Positions 26,285-42,908 of a stretch of DNA of 64,000 bases are shown here, in pieces. Made by a program: the position numbers and the translations under genes. The stretch's first letter is position 1; each line of letters opens with the position of its first letter. The notes under the pieces are model-generated. The model was not told where the DNA came from. It ran no database searches and worked only from the letters and a program-made list of their open reading frames with translations. Origin of the DNA: Closterium sp. NIES-65 (Eukaryota; Streptophyta; Zygnematophyceae; Desmidiales; Closteriaceae); contig CANXME010002508.1 of the NCBI GenBank assembly GCA_948144175.1, forward strand, positions 26,001 through 90,000. The letters run 5' to 3'.

Positions 26285-27018
26285 GTGTGATTTGTTCAGA
26301 TCTAAACTAGTCAAAATCTAGAATCGATATGACAGAAGAATCTAGTAATTTTCATAGTATGGATCTGCCACTTATTTTTTTTATAGGTGGAATTCATAAA
26401 TTTCCTTGGTGTAAATCCAATCATCTTAGTGCAAGATAGAATGCACTTTCTCCACGGTAGTGACTGGTCATCAATCCGTGAAACGAGAAAGACGAACAAA
26501 TATAGTATTAATAGACAATATGTTTTGTTCATTGCAATAACGGATTCATAAGGTTAGCTGCTCAGCGAACTCTCGTAATAAAACACTTTTCATATTTTCT
26601 AAGTATCTATGTAAGAAATAAGGTACTTAAAATACAACATAAGAAAGCGAAAGATTGAATCTTGTACAGGTTTTCAATTGCACTCTTATTTAATTCCTAT
26701 AAGGAACAAAATTAGCTTCAGTGTAAAGAGAGAATCTTACCGTCATAAGAAAATTTATGGAAACAAAGTAATGTATAAATGCTCTCAGCACAAGGCATTT
26801 CCCCTTGTTTTCTGAGGAGTTACCTGAACTAAGGCCTTTATACAAAGGAAGGTTACAGAAGCAAATGCCATTATGATCCTTTTCCCTACATTAGACCTAT
26901 ATTTTTAGATAACATAATTTATCATAAAGAAAAATTGTATTCTGTACGAGGATATGGAAAATTTTCTTAGTAGTATAATATTATGTTCTAAATATTTTTA
27001 TTATATAAACAACTTAGA

Positions 27019-27360
27019 ATGACAAGAGTTAAACGTGGATACGTAGCCAGAAAACGCCGTAATCGTATTCTTGAATGTGCCTCAGGATTTCGTCGTGCGC
27101 ATTCAAGGTTATTTAGACCTGCAAAACAGCAGGTTATGAAAGCATTGGTTTCATCTAAAAGAGATAGAAGTAGAAGGAAAAGAGATTTTAGAAAATTATG
27201 GATTACTCGTATTAATGCTGCAGTACGTAAAAAAGGACTTTCTTATAGTCGATTTATTAACAAACTCTATACATCTAAAATTTCCATTAATCGTAAAATG
27301 ATTGCACAAATAGCAGTTTTAGATAAAGATGGTTTTAACGGGTTATTGAATAGTGTTTAG
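27019..27360 (+). CDS. rpl20: Ribosomal protein L20 (arm B)
   Basis: Identical to 16898-17239; see there. Confidence 0.97.
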   Translation: MTRVKRGYVARKRRNRILECASGFRRAHSRLFRPAKQQVMKALVSSKRDRSRRKRDFRKLWITRINAAVRKKGLSYSRFINKLYTSKISINRKMIAQIAVLDKDGFNGLLNSV

Positions 27361-27703
27361 CAAAAATATTTCTATATATTTTTTTTGCATATGACCAACG
27401 AATGATTTGCAGAATGTAAAAAGCTCTTGCTAGGTCTTAAAATCTAACAAGAGCTATTAGAAGTCTTTTTATCAGGAAAATTCATTGCATATTGCTTATT
27501 CCTAAGCCTACCGAAAAAATGATGTATTTGATAAATGCAATAAGGGGTCATCCATTTCTTGGAACCCCTAAATAATATGAGTGGGCAAAAAGAGATTTTC
27601 AATGGATGAAATTTTTTTTGAATTTCAATTTGCTATCTCTTTGCCTGTTTTTAAAAGAAGAAATATATAAATTGACTACTTGTTTTCACAATTTACACAA
27701 CGA

Positions 27704-27946
27704 TTAACTTTCATTATTTAAAAAAGGTAACAACGCTAATATGCGAGCTGCTTTAATAGCTCTTGTCATAGCACGTTGTTGTTTTGATGTTAATCGATTA
27801 ACACGTCTAGATAAAATTTTTCCTTGTTCACTAATAAACTTACGCAATAAACCAACATTTTTGTAATCAATGCTTTCTCCTGGTTTTATAGGTGTTTTTT
27901 TACGGCGTCTAGACGATCTTTTTGGTCTACTAACGAATTTTTTCAT
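27704..27946 (-). CDS. rps18: Ribosomal protein S18 (arm B)
   Basis: Identical to 16312-16554; see there. Confidence 0.96.
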   Translation of the reverse strand: MKKFVSRPKRSSRRRKKTPIKPGESIDYKNVGLLRKFISEQGKILSRRVNRLTSKQQRAMTRAIKAARILALLPFLNNES

Positions 27947-27974
27947 AGTGGTCTCCCATTTGATTTATCTTCTA

Positions 27975-28172
27975 TTATTTTTTAATTTCTTTGTGAAGTG
28001 TGTGTGTGTTACAATGAGGGCAGAATTTTTTTAACTCCAATCTATTCGGAGTATTACGACGATTTTTTTTTGTGGTATATCTTGAAACACCAGGAAAACG
28101 TTTATTTGTATTTTGTGGACAAACTGTACATTCTAAAGTAACAATAATTCTTACGTCTTTACTTTTGGCCAT
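27975..28172 (-). CDS. rpl33: Ribosomal protein L33
   Basis: Intact 65-residue large-subunit protein, [20 protein letters not shown] then [45 protein letters not shown]. Two Cys pairs (CTVC and CPHC) form the zinc-binding site. Between psaJ and rps18 in the usual order. The arm A copy at 16085-16283 differs by one base in an A-run and is frameshifted. Confidence 0.96.
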   Translation of the reverse strand: MAKSKDVRIIVTLECTVCPQNTNKRFPGVSRYTTKKNRRNTPNRLELKKFCPHCNTHTLHKEIKK

Positions 28173-28884
28173 AAATTGATTACCTCAGGTATCATGAAGG
28201 TATAGAATATGTAGATTATAACTTTACAATTATAATGTTATGATGAATAAAAGGAATTATGGAAGAAATTTGTTTAACAAAATGTTCAAAATGAAAAGTC
28301 TTTTCTTTCTTAATATAATACATTAAATATTGAATATATTATGAAGTCATAATAACATTTGCAATAAAATATTGAATAAAATACATGTATTTATAACTGG
28401 GAATGTATATATTAAATTGATTAGGAAATCCGAAAAACTCCTAATTAGAAAGACAGATATCATCAAATAAAGTATATTTTATCTATTTTTCCGACTCCTC
28501 TAATGGAGTCGGTTGAACACTGATTTTGATTAAGTATATTTCTTAAACAAGCTTTGAAGTTGGCGGATTTCTCCTGTCAAATTCTTTATGAATTCATAGA
28601 TAGCTTTGGAAGATTTGTGCATTAGGCAAATAGTAAAATGACTAATAAATAATATGTCATAAACATCAATATCACTTGTAGAATATCATGAAATTTTATC
28701 AAATCACATGATATTTCCAGATAGAAAATCCTTTGTAATAAATCACAATGAATTTTCAAAATGTTTACTGATTGGATATCTAGGTTCAATGAATCCAAGA
28801 TAAATACCTTCTTGAAACTAATTTGTTGATGCAACAAACAAATCTTCTTTTGCAATTTATAAGATCACTATATTGTTAGTATTC

Positions 28885-29031
<147 letters not shown>

Positions 29032-29583
29032 TTAATATATGCATCTTTTGCTTAAATAAGCCTATTAGTTATATTTTATGCTATCTTCATGTTATAACTA
29101 CATAACAAGTATACACTAACTAAAGGTCATATTTCCTCACAAGCATAGAGTACATCCAAGTAATTTAATAGCATATCTAAGAAAATGAAAAATTGCCTTT
29201 GTATATCTTATTATTGGCAGTTTCCTATTTTCTTTAGTATAAATTACTCATCACACCATATTAATTTTACTTAATTATATGTATGAAAGAGAAGTCATGT
29301 ATACATTTTTTCATCAAAAGATAATTTTAACAAATAATTGAAGGAATGATGACAAAATGATTTCTTTTTTTTTTATAGATTTTTAATATATTGTATATTG
29401 TTTCTAACAATCTTAATTTAGTATAAAGAAGATCGATGCTAGAATCGTTAATTCTAAAAGATATAACTAGTTGAAAGAAAGGATATATCTTCTTCAAGAA
29501 ATACATATCTTGTAATTTCTCAAACAACATAAAATATACTAGCTAATTTTTAGCGATATAACATATAATTTATATTGTCAACA

Positions 29584-29657
29584 GGGGATGTAGCGCAGCT
29601 TGGTAGCGCATTTGTTTTGGGTACAAAATGCCGCAGGTTCGAATCCTGTCATCCCCA
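29584..29657 (+). tRNA. trnP-UGG: tRNA-Pro (UGG), arm B
   Basis: Identical to 14600-14673; anticodon TGG, acceptor GGGGATG/CATCCCC. Confidence 0.95.
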
Positions 29658-29775
29658 CCTTCATTGCTGGTTAGAATCCTTTTAACGTTTATTTGCAGAT
29701 GAAGTTTAGTCTTTTCGTCAAGTTCAAAAAAGCATATTTTTCTTTCTTACATTATTTTTATGAAGACTCAAGTAT

Positions 29776-29847
29776 GCGCTCTTAGTTCAGTGGTAGAACG
29801 CAGGTCTCCAAAACCTGATGTCGTAGGTTCAAGTCCTACAGGGCGTG
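29776..29847 (+). tRNA. trnW-CCA: tRNA-Trp (CCA), arm B
   Basis: Identical to 14410-14481; anticodon CCA. Confidence 0.95.
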
Positions 29848-30022
29848 TGACTAATGAAATAATGAAAAGAATGGAAATAATACGATCGAAAAATATTATT
29901 CCTCAAACATCATAGTTTTTTAAATTTGACGCCTATATACAAATAATTTTCTTTCTTTTCCCCTGTATATGTTTCACTGAATCTGCAATTGTAAATAATA
30001 AAAACTGTAATTCTTCTACTTC

Positions 30023-30079
30023 CTAGATCTATGATTCTATGGCTGCTCAATTTGAGCAGCCATAGAATCATAGATCTAG
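30023..30079 (-). terminator. 27-bp perfect hairpin at petG end (arm B)
   Basis: Mirror of 14178-14234, including the petG stop codon in the stem. Confidence 0.75.
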
Positions 30080-30181
30080 CTGATCACCGCGTCGATACTG
30101 AAGGTATGCAGTAACAAATAATCCAGCCATGGTGATAGGAATCATGCCTAGCACGATTCCAGACAATAAAGGCTCAACCAT
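30068..30181 (-). CDS. petG: Cytochrome b6f subunit V (arm B)
   Basis: Identical to 14076-14189; see there. Confidence 0.96.
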   Translation of the reverse strand: MVEPLLSGIVLGMIPITMAGLFVTAYLQYRRGDQLDL

Positions 30182-30329
30182 AAATAGTGACTCCTTGTTT
30201 TTCTGTGAATTCTTATTGTATAAAATCCTTAAACCAAGTAACACCTTTTTATCATATACAAATGACTCTATTTGAGAATTATTCAACTGATATGATAGGT
30301 TTATTCTGGTGTTACCATTATGCAACCTT

Positions 30330-30425
30330 CTAAATCAGTTGAATCTTGGTAAGACCAACAAAAAGTACTATTGTGAATAGCAAAGTCGCTAATAATAGAC
30401 CAAAGTAGCTAATAATAGTCAGCAT
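30330..30425 (-). CDS. petL: Cytochrome b6f subunit VI (arm B)
   Basis: Identical to 13832-13927; see there. Confidence 0.94.
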   Translation of the reverse strand: MLTIISYFGLLLATLLFTIVLFVGLTKIQLI

Positions 30426-30846
30426 AAGAGAATCCTAATAACAATATCAGGTTTAGTATACTTACACATTCCAAAATTCTCTACGTAAAAAAAGCAATTC
30501 TTTTTCCAGAAGGTGATAATTAATAGAATCTAATTTTTATAAACATAAAGATTCTAGTTTAAATAGAAATTTTAATAGAAAAATAGGTCTTTTATATTTT
30601 CTATAAGTAAAAATAATATAAATTCCTGAATCAATAGAATAAGCTATATTCAATAAAGAAATTTTGTCTATTTGATAACCATGATAAATATGTTTTGGCA
30701 TTTTTTTGGTATATTTTCTTGTAGAAAATTGTAGTAACATATTATTACAAATATTTATTATGTGATATGATCTAATCATTTTTTAGTAACAATATTTTGA
30801 AAGTTTTGTTTTTTTGAAAAAAATCATTGTTATAAGGAGATATATA

Positions 30847-31401
30847 ATGGAAATAAAGTCGGAATTTCTTTGGGTAGAACCCATAGCAGGTTCTAGAAGA
30901 ATTAGTAACTTTATATGGGCTTCTATTGTTTTATTAGGTGCATTAGGATTTATTTTAGTAGGTTTATCTAGTTATCTTGGACAAGACATAGTTCCTTTTT
31001 TGCGATCTCAATCCATTTCTTTTACACCTCAAGGTTTAGTAATGTCTTTTTATGGCATAGGCGGTTTTTTCTTAAGTGTATATCTTTGGTGCGCGATTAT
31101 TTGGGGTGTAGGTAGTGGATACAATGAATTTGATCGTCGTGAAGGTATTATTTCTATTTTTCGATGGGGATTTCCTGGGAAAAATCGTCGAATTCGTATT
31201 CGTTGCTTAGTGGAAGATGTACAAGCTATACGTTTAGAAGTCAATGAAAACTTAGGTTCTCGTCGTATGATTTCTATTAGATTAAAAGGTCAACAAGATA
31301 TTCCATTAACTCAAATGGGGGAATCCTTAACCTTAAGCGAAATGGAAGAAAAAGCTGCACAGTTAGCACGTTTTCTTCGGGTGCCAATAGAAGGTTTGTA
31401 A
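30847..31401 (+). CDS. ycf4: Photosystem I assembly protein Ycf4 (arm B)
   Basis: Identical to 12856-13410; start chosen at the ATG after ataaggagatatata. Confidence 0.96.
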   Translation: MEIKSEFLWVEPIAGSRRISNFIWASIVLLGALGFILVGLSSYLGQDIVPFLRSQSISFTPQGLVMSFYGIGGFFLSVYLWCAIIWGVGSGYNEFDRREGIISIFRWGFPGKNRRIRIRCLVEDVQAIRLEVNENLGSRRMISIRLKGQQDIPLTQMGESLTLSEMEEKAAQLARFLRVPIEGL

Positions 31402-31434
31402 TAGAATATCAGAAATATTTCTGATATTCTATTA
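31399..31434 (+). terminator. 36-bp palindrome at the ycf4 stop (arm B)
   Basis: Mirror of 12823-12858; contains the ycf4 stop codon. Confidence 0.6.
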
Positions 31435-31637
31435 AAGACATAGGTACTTCCCCTTTGGAATATTAATTTATCATTGATCTTTGAAAATGCTTGTACAACT
31501 TCTAATTTATATACAATTTACTAACTTTCCTGAGTTTACTATCTTGTAAAAAGAGTTTTACACATAGACTTTTTTTTACCAATAAGACTTTGGTATTTAA
31601 ATTCTTTATATAATGAAAACATAAATGAATATTGCTT

Positions 31638-33167
31638 ATGCAATTCTATCATTCACAAATATGTCGATGGCTTTTAAGTACTCCATATCGTGCCCTAAAT
31701 AAAGCATATCAAGCAAGCAAAAGAGTTCGTAATATTCAGAAAGATTATTTATCTTATAAAAATTCAATCGGAACTTCTTCAAGACGTTCCTGGTATAATG
31801 TAGCTGTCTATATAGATAGTGTATTAAATCAATCTGCTTCGCAAATTTATTGGGGAATATTAGAATTTAAAATAACTAAATATTTATGTAATCTGATTCA
31901 AAAATTTTTCCAGGATAAAATGATGGATGTATTAGATACCGAATCAAAAATTTTATCACAAGAAAAATTCTCAAAATTAGAAAAACAAAATACTTGCAAT
32001 ATTGAAGATAGGGAAGCAAAAGAGTTTCAGATTTTACAATCACTAGATTCCAAAAGGTTCAGTACCGAAAATCCTAAATCTTCTTTTTCTGAAAGGAAAG
32101 AAAATGAGAATTGGTATATTCCAAACATTTCAGAAGAAGAATCTATTATTGATAATATCTATTTCTATCCTGTAAATTCGACAAACTATAAAAGAGAATT
32201 AGCAAAATTAAATAGAAAACTTGCATGGATTGAAGCTGTTTTGGCTGATTTAGACTTCTTAAAAAATGAATCTTGGGCATTTTATACGTTAATGTCTCAG
32301 TATAATCCCAAAGTGGGAGCTCCTTCGTTTTATCTTGCGCCTTTGGGATTGAAAGCTAAAGATATACCTTATGAATCTTTAGGACTTGTACCTAGATCTA
32401 TTACTCGTACTCTTTCTAGATTTCAAACAGAATTAGAAGGACGTTCTGCATCATTGGTACTCCCAGAATTTCGTTTAGCTAAGTACCAAGCAGTTGCTTC
32501 TTTGCAATATATGCTTTTTCTTGTATTATGTCCTTGGTTAATCTCTAATACATGTAAAATAGTCTTTTTAGAATCTTGGATTGAAAATTGGTGGAACACT
32601 ACTCAATCCCAAGTATTTTTAAGTTTTTCACAAGAAGAAAAAGCATTAAGAAGACTTCAAGAAGTAGAAGAATTACTTTGGCTAGATATTATAATGGCTG
32701 ATTCTTCAGCGAAACAACCTCAAGATCTTTCTGCACAAATTCATCAAAAGACTATTGATTTAGTAGAAACATATAACCAAGAAAGTATTCATACAATTTT
32801 AAATTTATTTGGAAATTTAATATCCCTTGCAGTAATCATATCTTTATTAATTTGGGGAAAAAAAAGATTAGCTATATTAAATTCATGGATACAAGAAGTT
32901 TTCTATAGTTTAAGTGATACTATGAAAGCTTTTTTTATTCTTCTGTTAACAGACTTGTGTATTGGGTTTCATTCTCCTCATGGATGGGAGATTTTTATAG
33001 GTTTTGTATTAGAACATCTTGGGTTTTCACACAACAAACATGTTATTTCATGTTTTGTATCTACTTTCCCTGTAATATTAGATACAGTCTTTAAGTATTG
33101 GATTTTTCGTCATTTAAATCGTATTTCCCCTTCAATTGTAGTGAGTTATCATACAATGAATGAATAA
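31638..33167 (+). CDS. cemA: CemA, long form (arm B)
   Basis: Identical 509-residue product to 11090-12619; see there. Confidence 0.95.
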   Translation: MQFYHSQICRWLLSTPYRALNKAYQASKRVRNIQKDYLSYKNSIGTSSRRSWYNVAVYIDSVLNQSASQIYWGILEFKITKYLCNLIQKFFQDKMMDVLDTESKILSQEKFSKLEKQNTCNIEDREAKEFQILQSLDSKRFSTENPKSSFSERKENENWYIPNISEEESIIDNIYFYPVNSTNYKRELAKLNRKLAWIEAVLADLDFLKNESWAFYTLMSQYNPKVGAPSFYLAPLGLKAKDIPYESLGLVPRSITRTLSRFQTELEGRSASLVLPEFRLAKYQAVASLQYMLFLVLCPWLISNTCKIVFLESWIENWWNTTQSQVFLSFSQEEKALRRLQEVEELLWLDIIMADSSAKQPQDLSAQIHQKTIDLVETYNQESIHTILNLFGNLISLAVIISLLIWGKKRLAILNSWIQEVFYSLSDTMKAFFILLLTDLCIGFHSPHGWEIFIGFVLEHLGFSHNKHVISCFVSTFPVILDTVFKYWIFRHLNRISPSIVVSYHTMNE

Positions 33168-33334
33168 TATTCTTCATGATGAATTTTCTTATAATTTTCA
33201 TTAATTCTCTATATTTCATTAATTCTCTATATATGTAGGAAGAATAACTATGTAGAGAATTAGTGATCCTATTTATGATGATTAGTAAAAAAATAAGTGA
33301 GATTCTATAGAATTTTTTTAGAAAGCAAAAAAAA

Positions 33335-33409
33335 GGGCGGAGGCATGATTTGAACATGCGACCTCAAGGTTATGAGCCTCGCGAGCTGGCCAGACTGCTC
33401 CACTCCGCC
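33335..33409 (-). tRNA. trnfM-CAU: Initiator tRNA-fMet (CAU), arm B
   Basis: Identical to 10848-10922; anticodon CAT. Confidence 0.88.
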
Positions 33410-33431
33410 TTATATTTATTATAATATATTT

Positions 33432-33460
33432 ATTATAATATATTTAGTATTGATCGTCAA
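33432..33460 (-). promoter_or_regulatory. trnfM promoter (arm B)
   Basis: Mirror of 10797-10825: TTGACG, 17 bases, TATAAT, with the -10 region tandemly duplicated towards the tRNA. Confidence 0.65.
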
Positions 33461-34399
33461 GTTGTTAAATATTTTCACAAATAAGAATTCAGAAAATACT
33501 AATAACATAATAAGAAATTGTCTTATCTATATATTTTTTTTAACAATGTCTTTTTCTTAATAAATACTATTGATTCTTCATACGTACTTTTGATATAGGA
33601 AAAGAATATAAGAGAATTTTTCTCAAGAAAAAAATAAAATCTATTCGGAATACAATAAAGAAAATGGTTTTGATAGACATAGAAATTGTATTAGTATATT
33701 TTCCTATGAAATAGTGTGCTTCAAGACATATCATTACAAAATTTGAATTAAAAATAAACTAGAGTATTACTTTTATCAAGGAATAACAATCTTGTGCTTT
33801 TGAAATCAAGGTATTATGCCTATCATTTTACTAGACATATATAAAAGAAATATTAATTTATTTCAAGCTATGAATCTAATAAATTGTTGATTTGCTGAAG
33901 AGCAACTATAATATAGTTAAGTAAATTCACTATTCTTTTCCTACCAGTTGAATTCTTGTATAGAATTCTTCTAATGATTTTTGTTTTAAAAGTAAGTAAA
34001 GCTATATTTTCATCAGATCTTTGTGATAATGACGTTCGATATTGTAAATATTTCAAATATTTTCTAAGTTTAAGAACCATGTAAAATATTGTACCATATT
34101 TATTTAGTACTTATACATAAAACAATTTACTAATATTCTTTAAGTTAGGACTTGCCTAATTAACAAGACTCAGGTAGAAAGAGAAGTGCCAAAAGGCAAG
34201 AAGAAAAGAGAAGCGAACCAGTTCTGGATGCAATATAATATATACCAAATCCTTATTTCTAGATTCTATAGGGATAGAACTCGATTTGATATTATTTCTT
34301 ATAAATCCTATTATTTATAGATATTTGCAGAAATTTCCTATAGATGCATGGATATGCGGAAATAGGCAGAACAATGGTGCTTCATAATGACCTACATAG

Positions 34400-36848
<2,449 letters not shown>

Positions 36849-37328
36849 GTGATGAAATAAATAGATTAGTCTTCTTGGGATCTCTTAACAAAGTTTGTCG
36901 TTTGTATTGTATCTGAATGCGGGGCGCTTTGCGCCCTTGCATAACCTCTCTTTTTTTTATAAAAATCAATCTAAAAAGAATATTTTTGCGTAAAACTGAT
37001 CAATTCATTGTATAAAATTTTAAGAGAAGAAATATTCTTCAATAAACATTTATACAATATAAGCAGTATTGGAATTTCTATGTTATATTCAAGTAAATTG
37101 ATCGTCTTTTTTGAAGATATTATAAATTTATGTTTTTCATAGATTTTTCTCATCAGAGTATACGCAAAATAGACTTATATTAAATGGATTTTTATCAAAA
37201 TAAAATGAAATATTTTTGTTGATAAAATAAATTTGGCAGGGGAGAAATGGCACGGAAATGCTTTTTTTTATTCCTAAGAAAACTGTCATTGCAAATAAGC
37301 TATTCGTTGTAAATTATCACAAAACTTG

Positions 37329-37357
37329 TTGACATGAGAATCAAGAGTTCATATTAT
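37329..37357 (+). promoter_or_regulatory. Promoter upstream of psbZ (arm B)
   Basis: Mirror of 6900-6928: TTGACA, 17 bases, TATTAT. Confidence 0.6.
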
Positions 37358-37767
37358 TAGTGATGAGATAACAAAATAAGAGAGAATAAGCATATTGCTG
37401 AATTTTAGAATATGACATTAACGCTTTTGTGTTTTATTATTTCACATGCGTTCATGGAATTCTCTTGCAAGAAAAGAAAACTTGTACTTTAAGGATATTA
37501 GATCTTGATATATCAGTTTCTAGGAAATTTCTTTCTTCTATTCAAATTCTTACATTATTTTCTTCAATAGAATTTCTTAGTAGAGAAAAAAGTGGTTTTT
37601 GAAGCAGAAAGTATAACTTAAAGTTTCAAAGAGGTCTGAGGAGTAACATAGTCGTGATGCTCTCCACAATCTAACTGGTTGTTGCTATATATAGCACAAC
37701 AGTCGTTGTTATGAGATTGAGCAGTATGGCATATCCAATTTGTTAAAACGTTTGGAGTATTATAGCC

Positions 37768-37956
37768 ATGACAATTCTGTTTCAACTAGCTGTATTCGCA
37801 TTAATTATTCTTTCCTTTCTTTTGGTGATTGGTGTGCCTGTAGTGCTTGCTTCACCAGATGGTTGGTCAACTAGCAAAAATACAGTTTTTTCCGGGGCTT
37901 CTCTATGGATTGGTTTGGTGTTCCTAGTGGGCATCTTGAATTCCTTTATCTCATAG
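37768..37956 (+). CDS. psbZ: Photosystem II protein Z (arm B)
   Basis: Identical to 6301-6489; see there. Confidence 0.97.
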   Translation: MTILFQLAVFALIILSFLLVIGVPVVLASPDGWSTSKNTVFSGASLWIGLVFLVGILNSFIS

Positions 37957-38289
37957 TTTTTTGATAGATCCCGGATCTGTGTTGAAAACATTGGCTTCGG
38001 GGAACACTACCATTTTCTATTTGGTAGTGTTCACAGTTTGTTAAGCTAAGCATGTTTCCATTAATGTTTTTTTTATCTATTTCTATACTGTTAATAATTT
38101 TTTGTCTTTTTAAGAAAAGATAAAAAGATAGATCAGAATCAGGAAAAGAATATATCATAATTTCTTGAATACATAATTGATATTTCTAAAAAATAGAAAT
38201 ATTGCTATTTCAAAAAAAAATACTCCCTATTTCGCTTCTAAAAAACAATCAGAAATTTTTAGAATTTTTCTCTATTATTTATTATGAAT

Positions 38290-38363
38290 GGGCTTGTAGC
38301 TCAATGGATCAGAGCATATGGTTCCGAACTATAAGGCTAAGGGTTCGAATCCCTTCTTGCCCA
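38290..38363 (+). tRNA. trnR-CCG: tRNA-Arg (CCG), arm B
   Basis: Identical to 5894-5967; anticodon loop TTCCGAA. Confidence 0.9.
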
Positions 38364-39269
38364 TTACAGAGTGTTTTTTATGATTGTAAAAAAACATATT
38401 GGCATAATAAATGCCAATATCTAGAAATATTGTTTTTATAAACATTATAAAGACTGCAATTCTATTTGTTCTTATATATGCAATATATTTTTCTTTTATT
38501 ATTATAATGTATGGGCTTTTAGTTACTTGTTAATGGGTATCTATAATCAATTGAGCTTTAATCTAATAGAGCAAGTTTTCTTTTTCTATTTTTTAGAAGA
38601 GTTATAAGCAGGGGAATCTTTATTCGATTTAATAGAATGTTTTGGATATTTATATCAATTGTGTAAGGTTAAGATACTCTTCTTAACACTTCATCAAACA
38701 TTCCTCTAATGGAAACTCTTTTGGATATCCTATGATTCATTAGGGGAAGTCTATCTATTTGATATTTTTCTTATTCGAGCTATTCATTTTGGTTACTTGC
38801 ATCGAATGGTTTTAAATACAACATCTTGTTTTGTTGGATTTAGAATTCAAGATACTTTTTGTTGTATGTTTTCTTGCATGAAGATTTCTTTAATACTTTG
38901 TTCCCATTCAAAAGTAAAGTCCTGACATTCTTATATTATGCTATTATACTACCAAAGGTGGTGACTAGATATGTACATACTAAATCCCTTGTGACTTTAG
39001 CCCCTTTCTGCTGATATCTTGGATATTTTGTTTACACTTCGAACTGAATTATTTGACAATTTCTTCATGGAAAATGAAGGTTTTTATTCAAGGAAGGTGT
39101 ATTGTATTCCATTACATTACTTTTTCTATTTTAGAGAAATAGTAATTAAGTTTGGAATAAGTTTATGTTGCAAATAATATATATATCACACTGAATATAT
39201 TACGATCCGTTCTGCTTATTCTCAATAAGTATTGACTGTGCTTCTATTAAAACAAGGAGGATTCTAGCT

Positions 39270-40178
39270 ATGTCATTAGTTGATTGGTTTGAAGAAAAAC
39301 GTAGGCTTAAACTACTTACTACGCCAAAGCCAAAATATCCCGAATCCGATCCTAGCGAAGGATTATGGACACAATGTGATAATTGTGAAAGCATGCTATA
39401 TGTACGATTTTTAAAACAAAATCAACGTATTTGTGAAGAATGTGGCTATCATTTAGAAATGAATAGTACAGAAAGAATTGAACTGCTGATTGATCCTGGT
39501 ACTTGGGAACCTATGGACGAAGATATGCTTCCTTGTGATGTATTAGATTTTTTCGATCAACAATCATATAGAGATCGGATTGAAGAAAATCAAATACGTA
39601 CAGGATTAACAGATGCTGTTCAAACTGGTGTAGGAGAACTGAATGGTACTCCTATTGCATTAGGAGTTATGGATTTCCAATTTATGGGAGGCAGCATGGG
39701 ATCAGTAGTTGGTGAAAAACTGACCCGATTAATTGAACATGCTACGCAACATAAATTACCACTTGTTATTGTATGTGCTTCTGGAGGAGCACGTATGCAA
39801 GAAGGTACACTAAGTTTAATGCAAATGGCAAAAATTGCTTCTGTTTTACAAATTCATCAAATTCAACATAAGTTACTTTATATATCTATTCTTACTTATC
39901 CAACAACAGGAGGTGTTACTGCTAGTTTTGGTATGTTAGGTGATATCATTATTGCTGAACCGAAAGCATATATTGCTTTTGCTGGAAAACGTGTTATTGA
40001 ACAAACTTTACGCCAAGAAGTACCTGACGGATTTCAAGTAGCTGAATCATTATTAGATCATGGATTATTAGATTTAATTGTTCCTAGAGCCATTTTGAAA
40101 GGTGTATTAGGAGAATTGTTTGAACTTTATAAATCCGCTCCTTGTAAAAATACAAAAGAAATTCCAATAACATGTTGA
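39270..40178 (+). CDS. accD: Acetyl-CoA carboxylase beta subunit (arm B)
   Basis: Identical 302-residue product to 4079-4987; start behind acaaggaggattctagct. Confidence 0.97.
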   Translation: MSLVDWFEEKRRLKLLTTPKPKYPESDPSEGLWTQCDNCESMLYVRFLKQNQRICEECGYHLEMNSTERIELLIDPGTWEPMDEDMLPCDVLDFFDQQSYRDRIEENQIRTGLTDAVQTGVGELNGTPIALGVMDFQFMGGSMGSVVGEKLTRLIEHATQHKLPLVIVCASGGARMQEGTLSLMQMAKIASVLQIHQIQHKLLYISILTYPTTGGVTASFGMLGDIIIAEPKAYIAFAGKRVIEQTLRQEVPDGFQVAESLLDHGLLDLIVPRAILKGVLGELFELYKSAPCKNTKEIPITC

Positions 40179-40534
40179 TAGTATATTAATGATATATTTT
40201 TTGTATAGTAATACAGAATAGATTGTGTATTACATAAACTTGTTATATAATCGTCTGTTAGACGTTATCAGTGCAGAAAGCGTTTATTTTATAGAACGAT
40301 TGTTTTTCTATTCTCAATTCGATTCGACATAGATCGTATCTCTTATAAAAAGTCATATAAATACTAGTATGACTTGACAACTTGTTTTTTAACAATAGTT
40401 ACGAGATACAGAGAAGACTCTTAGGTCCACTAATTTATTTAGTAAATTAGACATAGATTCATATCTTAGATATTCAAGAATTTACTTTGTGAGAAATTAT
40501 CTCCAAGGTATATATTACATGAGGGAACACATCC

Positions 40535-40645
40535 ATGACCGCTTCCTATCTACCTTCTATTTTGGTTCCTTTGGTAGGTTTAGTATTTCCAGCTGTAGCT
40601 TTTGCTTCTTTCTTCTTGTACATTGAACAAGATGAAATCGTCTAA
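40535..40645 (+). CDS. psaI: Photosystem I subunit VIII (arm B)
   Basis: Identical to 3612-3722; see there. Confidence 0.93.
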   Translation: MTASYLPSILVPLVGLVFPAVAFASFFLYIEQDEIV

Positions 40646-41062
40646 GGAACTCTAGTTCAGGAACCCTTGTTTACTAAAAATAAAGTGTTAGTTTTGAGAT
40701 CTCCTCTCCTCGATTGGAAGGAACGAGGAGATCTTTGGTGTATGAATGTATGCAAATCAATTGCATAATTGATTTCTTTCTACAAAAATTATCTATTGAT
40801 ATTTTTCTGTACTAGAAAGACACTTTGCATATCTTTTTCTATTCTATAAAAAGAAGAAGATAGTTTTTTTCTTTTTAATAAGTATCGTAAGTCAGTTGAT
40901 ATCTTTTTTATCGAATTACGTGTGAGTGTATATTCACACCATATTTTTTGTTAAATACTATTAACTTACAATCGGACAAAGTGCCTTGCTGTGCGAAAGG
41001 TATCTTGGTTATACTTACTTAGCATGTTTTGCAAATACTCTTAGTATAATACCACCTGATAA

Positions 41063-41395
<333 letters not shown>

Positions 41396-41405
41396 GAGAT
41401 ATTAA

Positions 41406-41525
<120 letters not shown>

Positions 41526-41547
41526 GCTCTTTATAAAGCGCACAATT

Positions 41548-41664
41548 ATGACACAACCAAACCCGAACAAGCAAAACGTCGAGTTAAACCGTACTAGTTT
41601 ATTTTGGGGACTGCTACTAATTTTTGTACTTGCAGTACTCTTTTCTAGCTACTTCTTTAACTAG
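41548..41664 (+). CDS. psbL: Photosystem II protein L (arm B)
   Basis: Identical to 2593-2709; see there. Confidence 0.96.
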   Translation: MTQPNPNKQNVELNRTSLFWGLLLIFVLAVLFSSYFFN

Positions 41665-41780
41665 TAATAATAGTTGGTTATTCCCTCATTTGGAAAATTC
41701 GTATTTAGTTATTTTATTGCTTGTGGCTGTAATGATCTTTAGCCAAGACCTCCAATGCAGATGTGAAGGGAGTAGAACAG

Positions 41781-41909
41781 ATGTCTAACGTTGGAACTAC
41801 AGGAAGAATTCCGTTGTGGTTTATAGGGACAGTAGTAGGCATTGTTGCCGTTACTCTATTGGGCCTTTTCTTTTACGGCTCTTATGTTGGTTTAGGTTCT
41901 TCCCTATAA
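41781..41909 (+). CDS. psbJ: Photosystem II protein J (arm B)
   Basis: Identical to 2348-2476; see there. Confidence 0.96.
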   Translation: MSNVGTTGRIPLWFIGTVVGIVAVTLLGLFFYGSYVGLGSSL

Positions 41910-42084
41910 TTGAGAGTAGAATCCTAACCAGGGAATTGAGTAACGAGCTAAAATGAAATGTATTGATCTTGTGTCTACTCAATAAAAGGGACTTCTTCAA
42001 GAATATTCCCCAAAGGGAAAATTTTTCCTTTGGGGAATTTCTTTTGCTATTTGCATTTGAAAGCAAATAGTATAGTAAATAAAT

Positions 42085-42831
42085 TTATCGGTGCATTAAT
42101 TCCATCAATAATCTACTAACCTCTCTCTCCGATTGAGACGTTTGCATAAATAAACGTGATATATGAAACATTTTTTCATTAGATGTTAATTTGGACACTA
42201 ATGGATACCATCTGGTTGATTTCCAAATTTTACGATGTCGTAAAATTTTTAAAAGTAGAAAAAAATCATCATGATCTAGAAAGTTTCTAGGCATCGAGGA
42301 TAAAGGTTTTTGAATATTATGATGCATATTTTTTCTTTCTAGATTCACTTCTATTTTTTTTGAAATTTCCCAAAGGTTGTTGTCTATTTCTTCTAAAGAT
42401 TTCAATATATATTTTTTTTCTTTTTCGTATTTATTTAGAAAAAAATGTGTTCCATGAATTGATTTCAAGCTTCTATTGATTTCATTAGAAGAATCGAAGA
42501 TATCACTTTGATATTGAGATAATTTTTGATCTTTTTGTCTTTTTTCTGCTTTTATGGTATTTGGCCAAGCATAATACTGATCATGCACAGAGAAATTCTG
42601 ATTCAAATGTCTATGCTGTTTTGCTAGATAGAAATGAACATGAGCTGCATGATCAAAATATTCTTTTACCTGTTGTGACATAAGATTACAGGTAGATGCT
42701 ACTTGAGCATCTCCCCAGTATTCTGCTGTTTGTGCCAAAACAGGAATGAAATAACAGTGTTCAAAACTCTCAATATTTAAGCACTCCATTATTACACGTT
42801 GTAAATGGAGAGGCTTTAGATCTAAGCTCAT
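42085..42831 (-). CDS. Unrecognised ORF of 248 codons (arm B)
   Basis: Identical to 1426-2172, following petA on the same strand; family unknown. Confidence 0.6.
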   Translation of the reverse strand: MSLDLKPLHLQRVIMECLNIESFEHCYFIPVLAQTAEYWGDAQVASTCNLMSQQVKEYFDHAAHVHFYLAKQHRHLNQNFSVHDQYYAWPNTIKAEKRQKDQKLSQYQSDIFDSSNEINRSLKSIHGTHFFLNKYEKEKKYILKSLEEIDNNLWEISKKIEVNLERKNMHHNIQKPLSSMPRNFLDHDDFFLLLKILRHRKIWKSTRWYPLVSKLTSNEKMFHISRLFMQTSQSEREVSRLLMELMHR

Positions 42832-42908
42832 TGATTAGGACTCATACGATCTATAGAAAAGATAATCGAGCGCTTCCTGTGGTTTTTCCACATCAATAGT
42901 TGATTTAC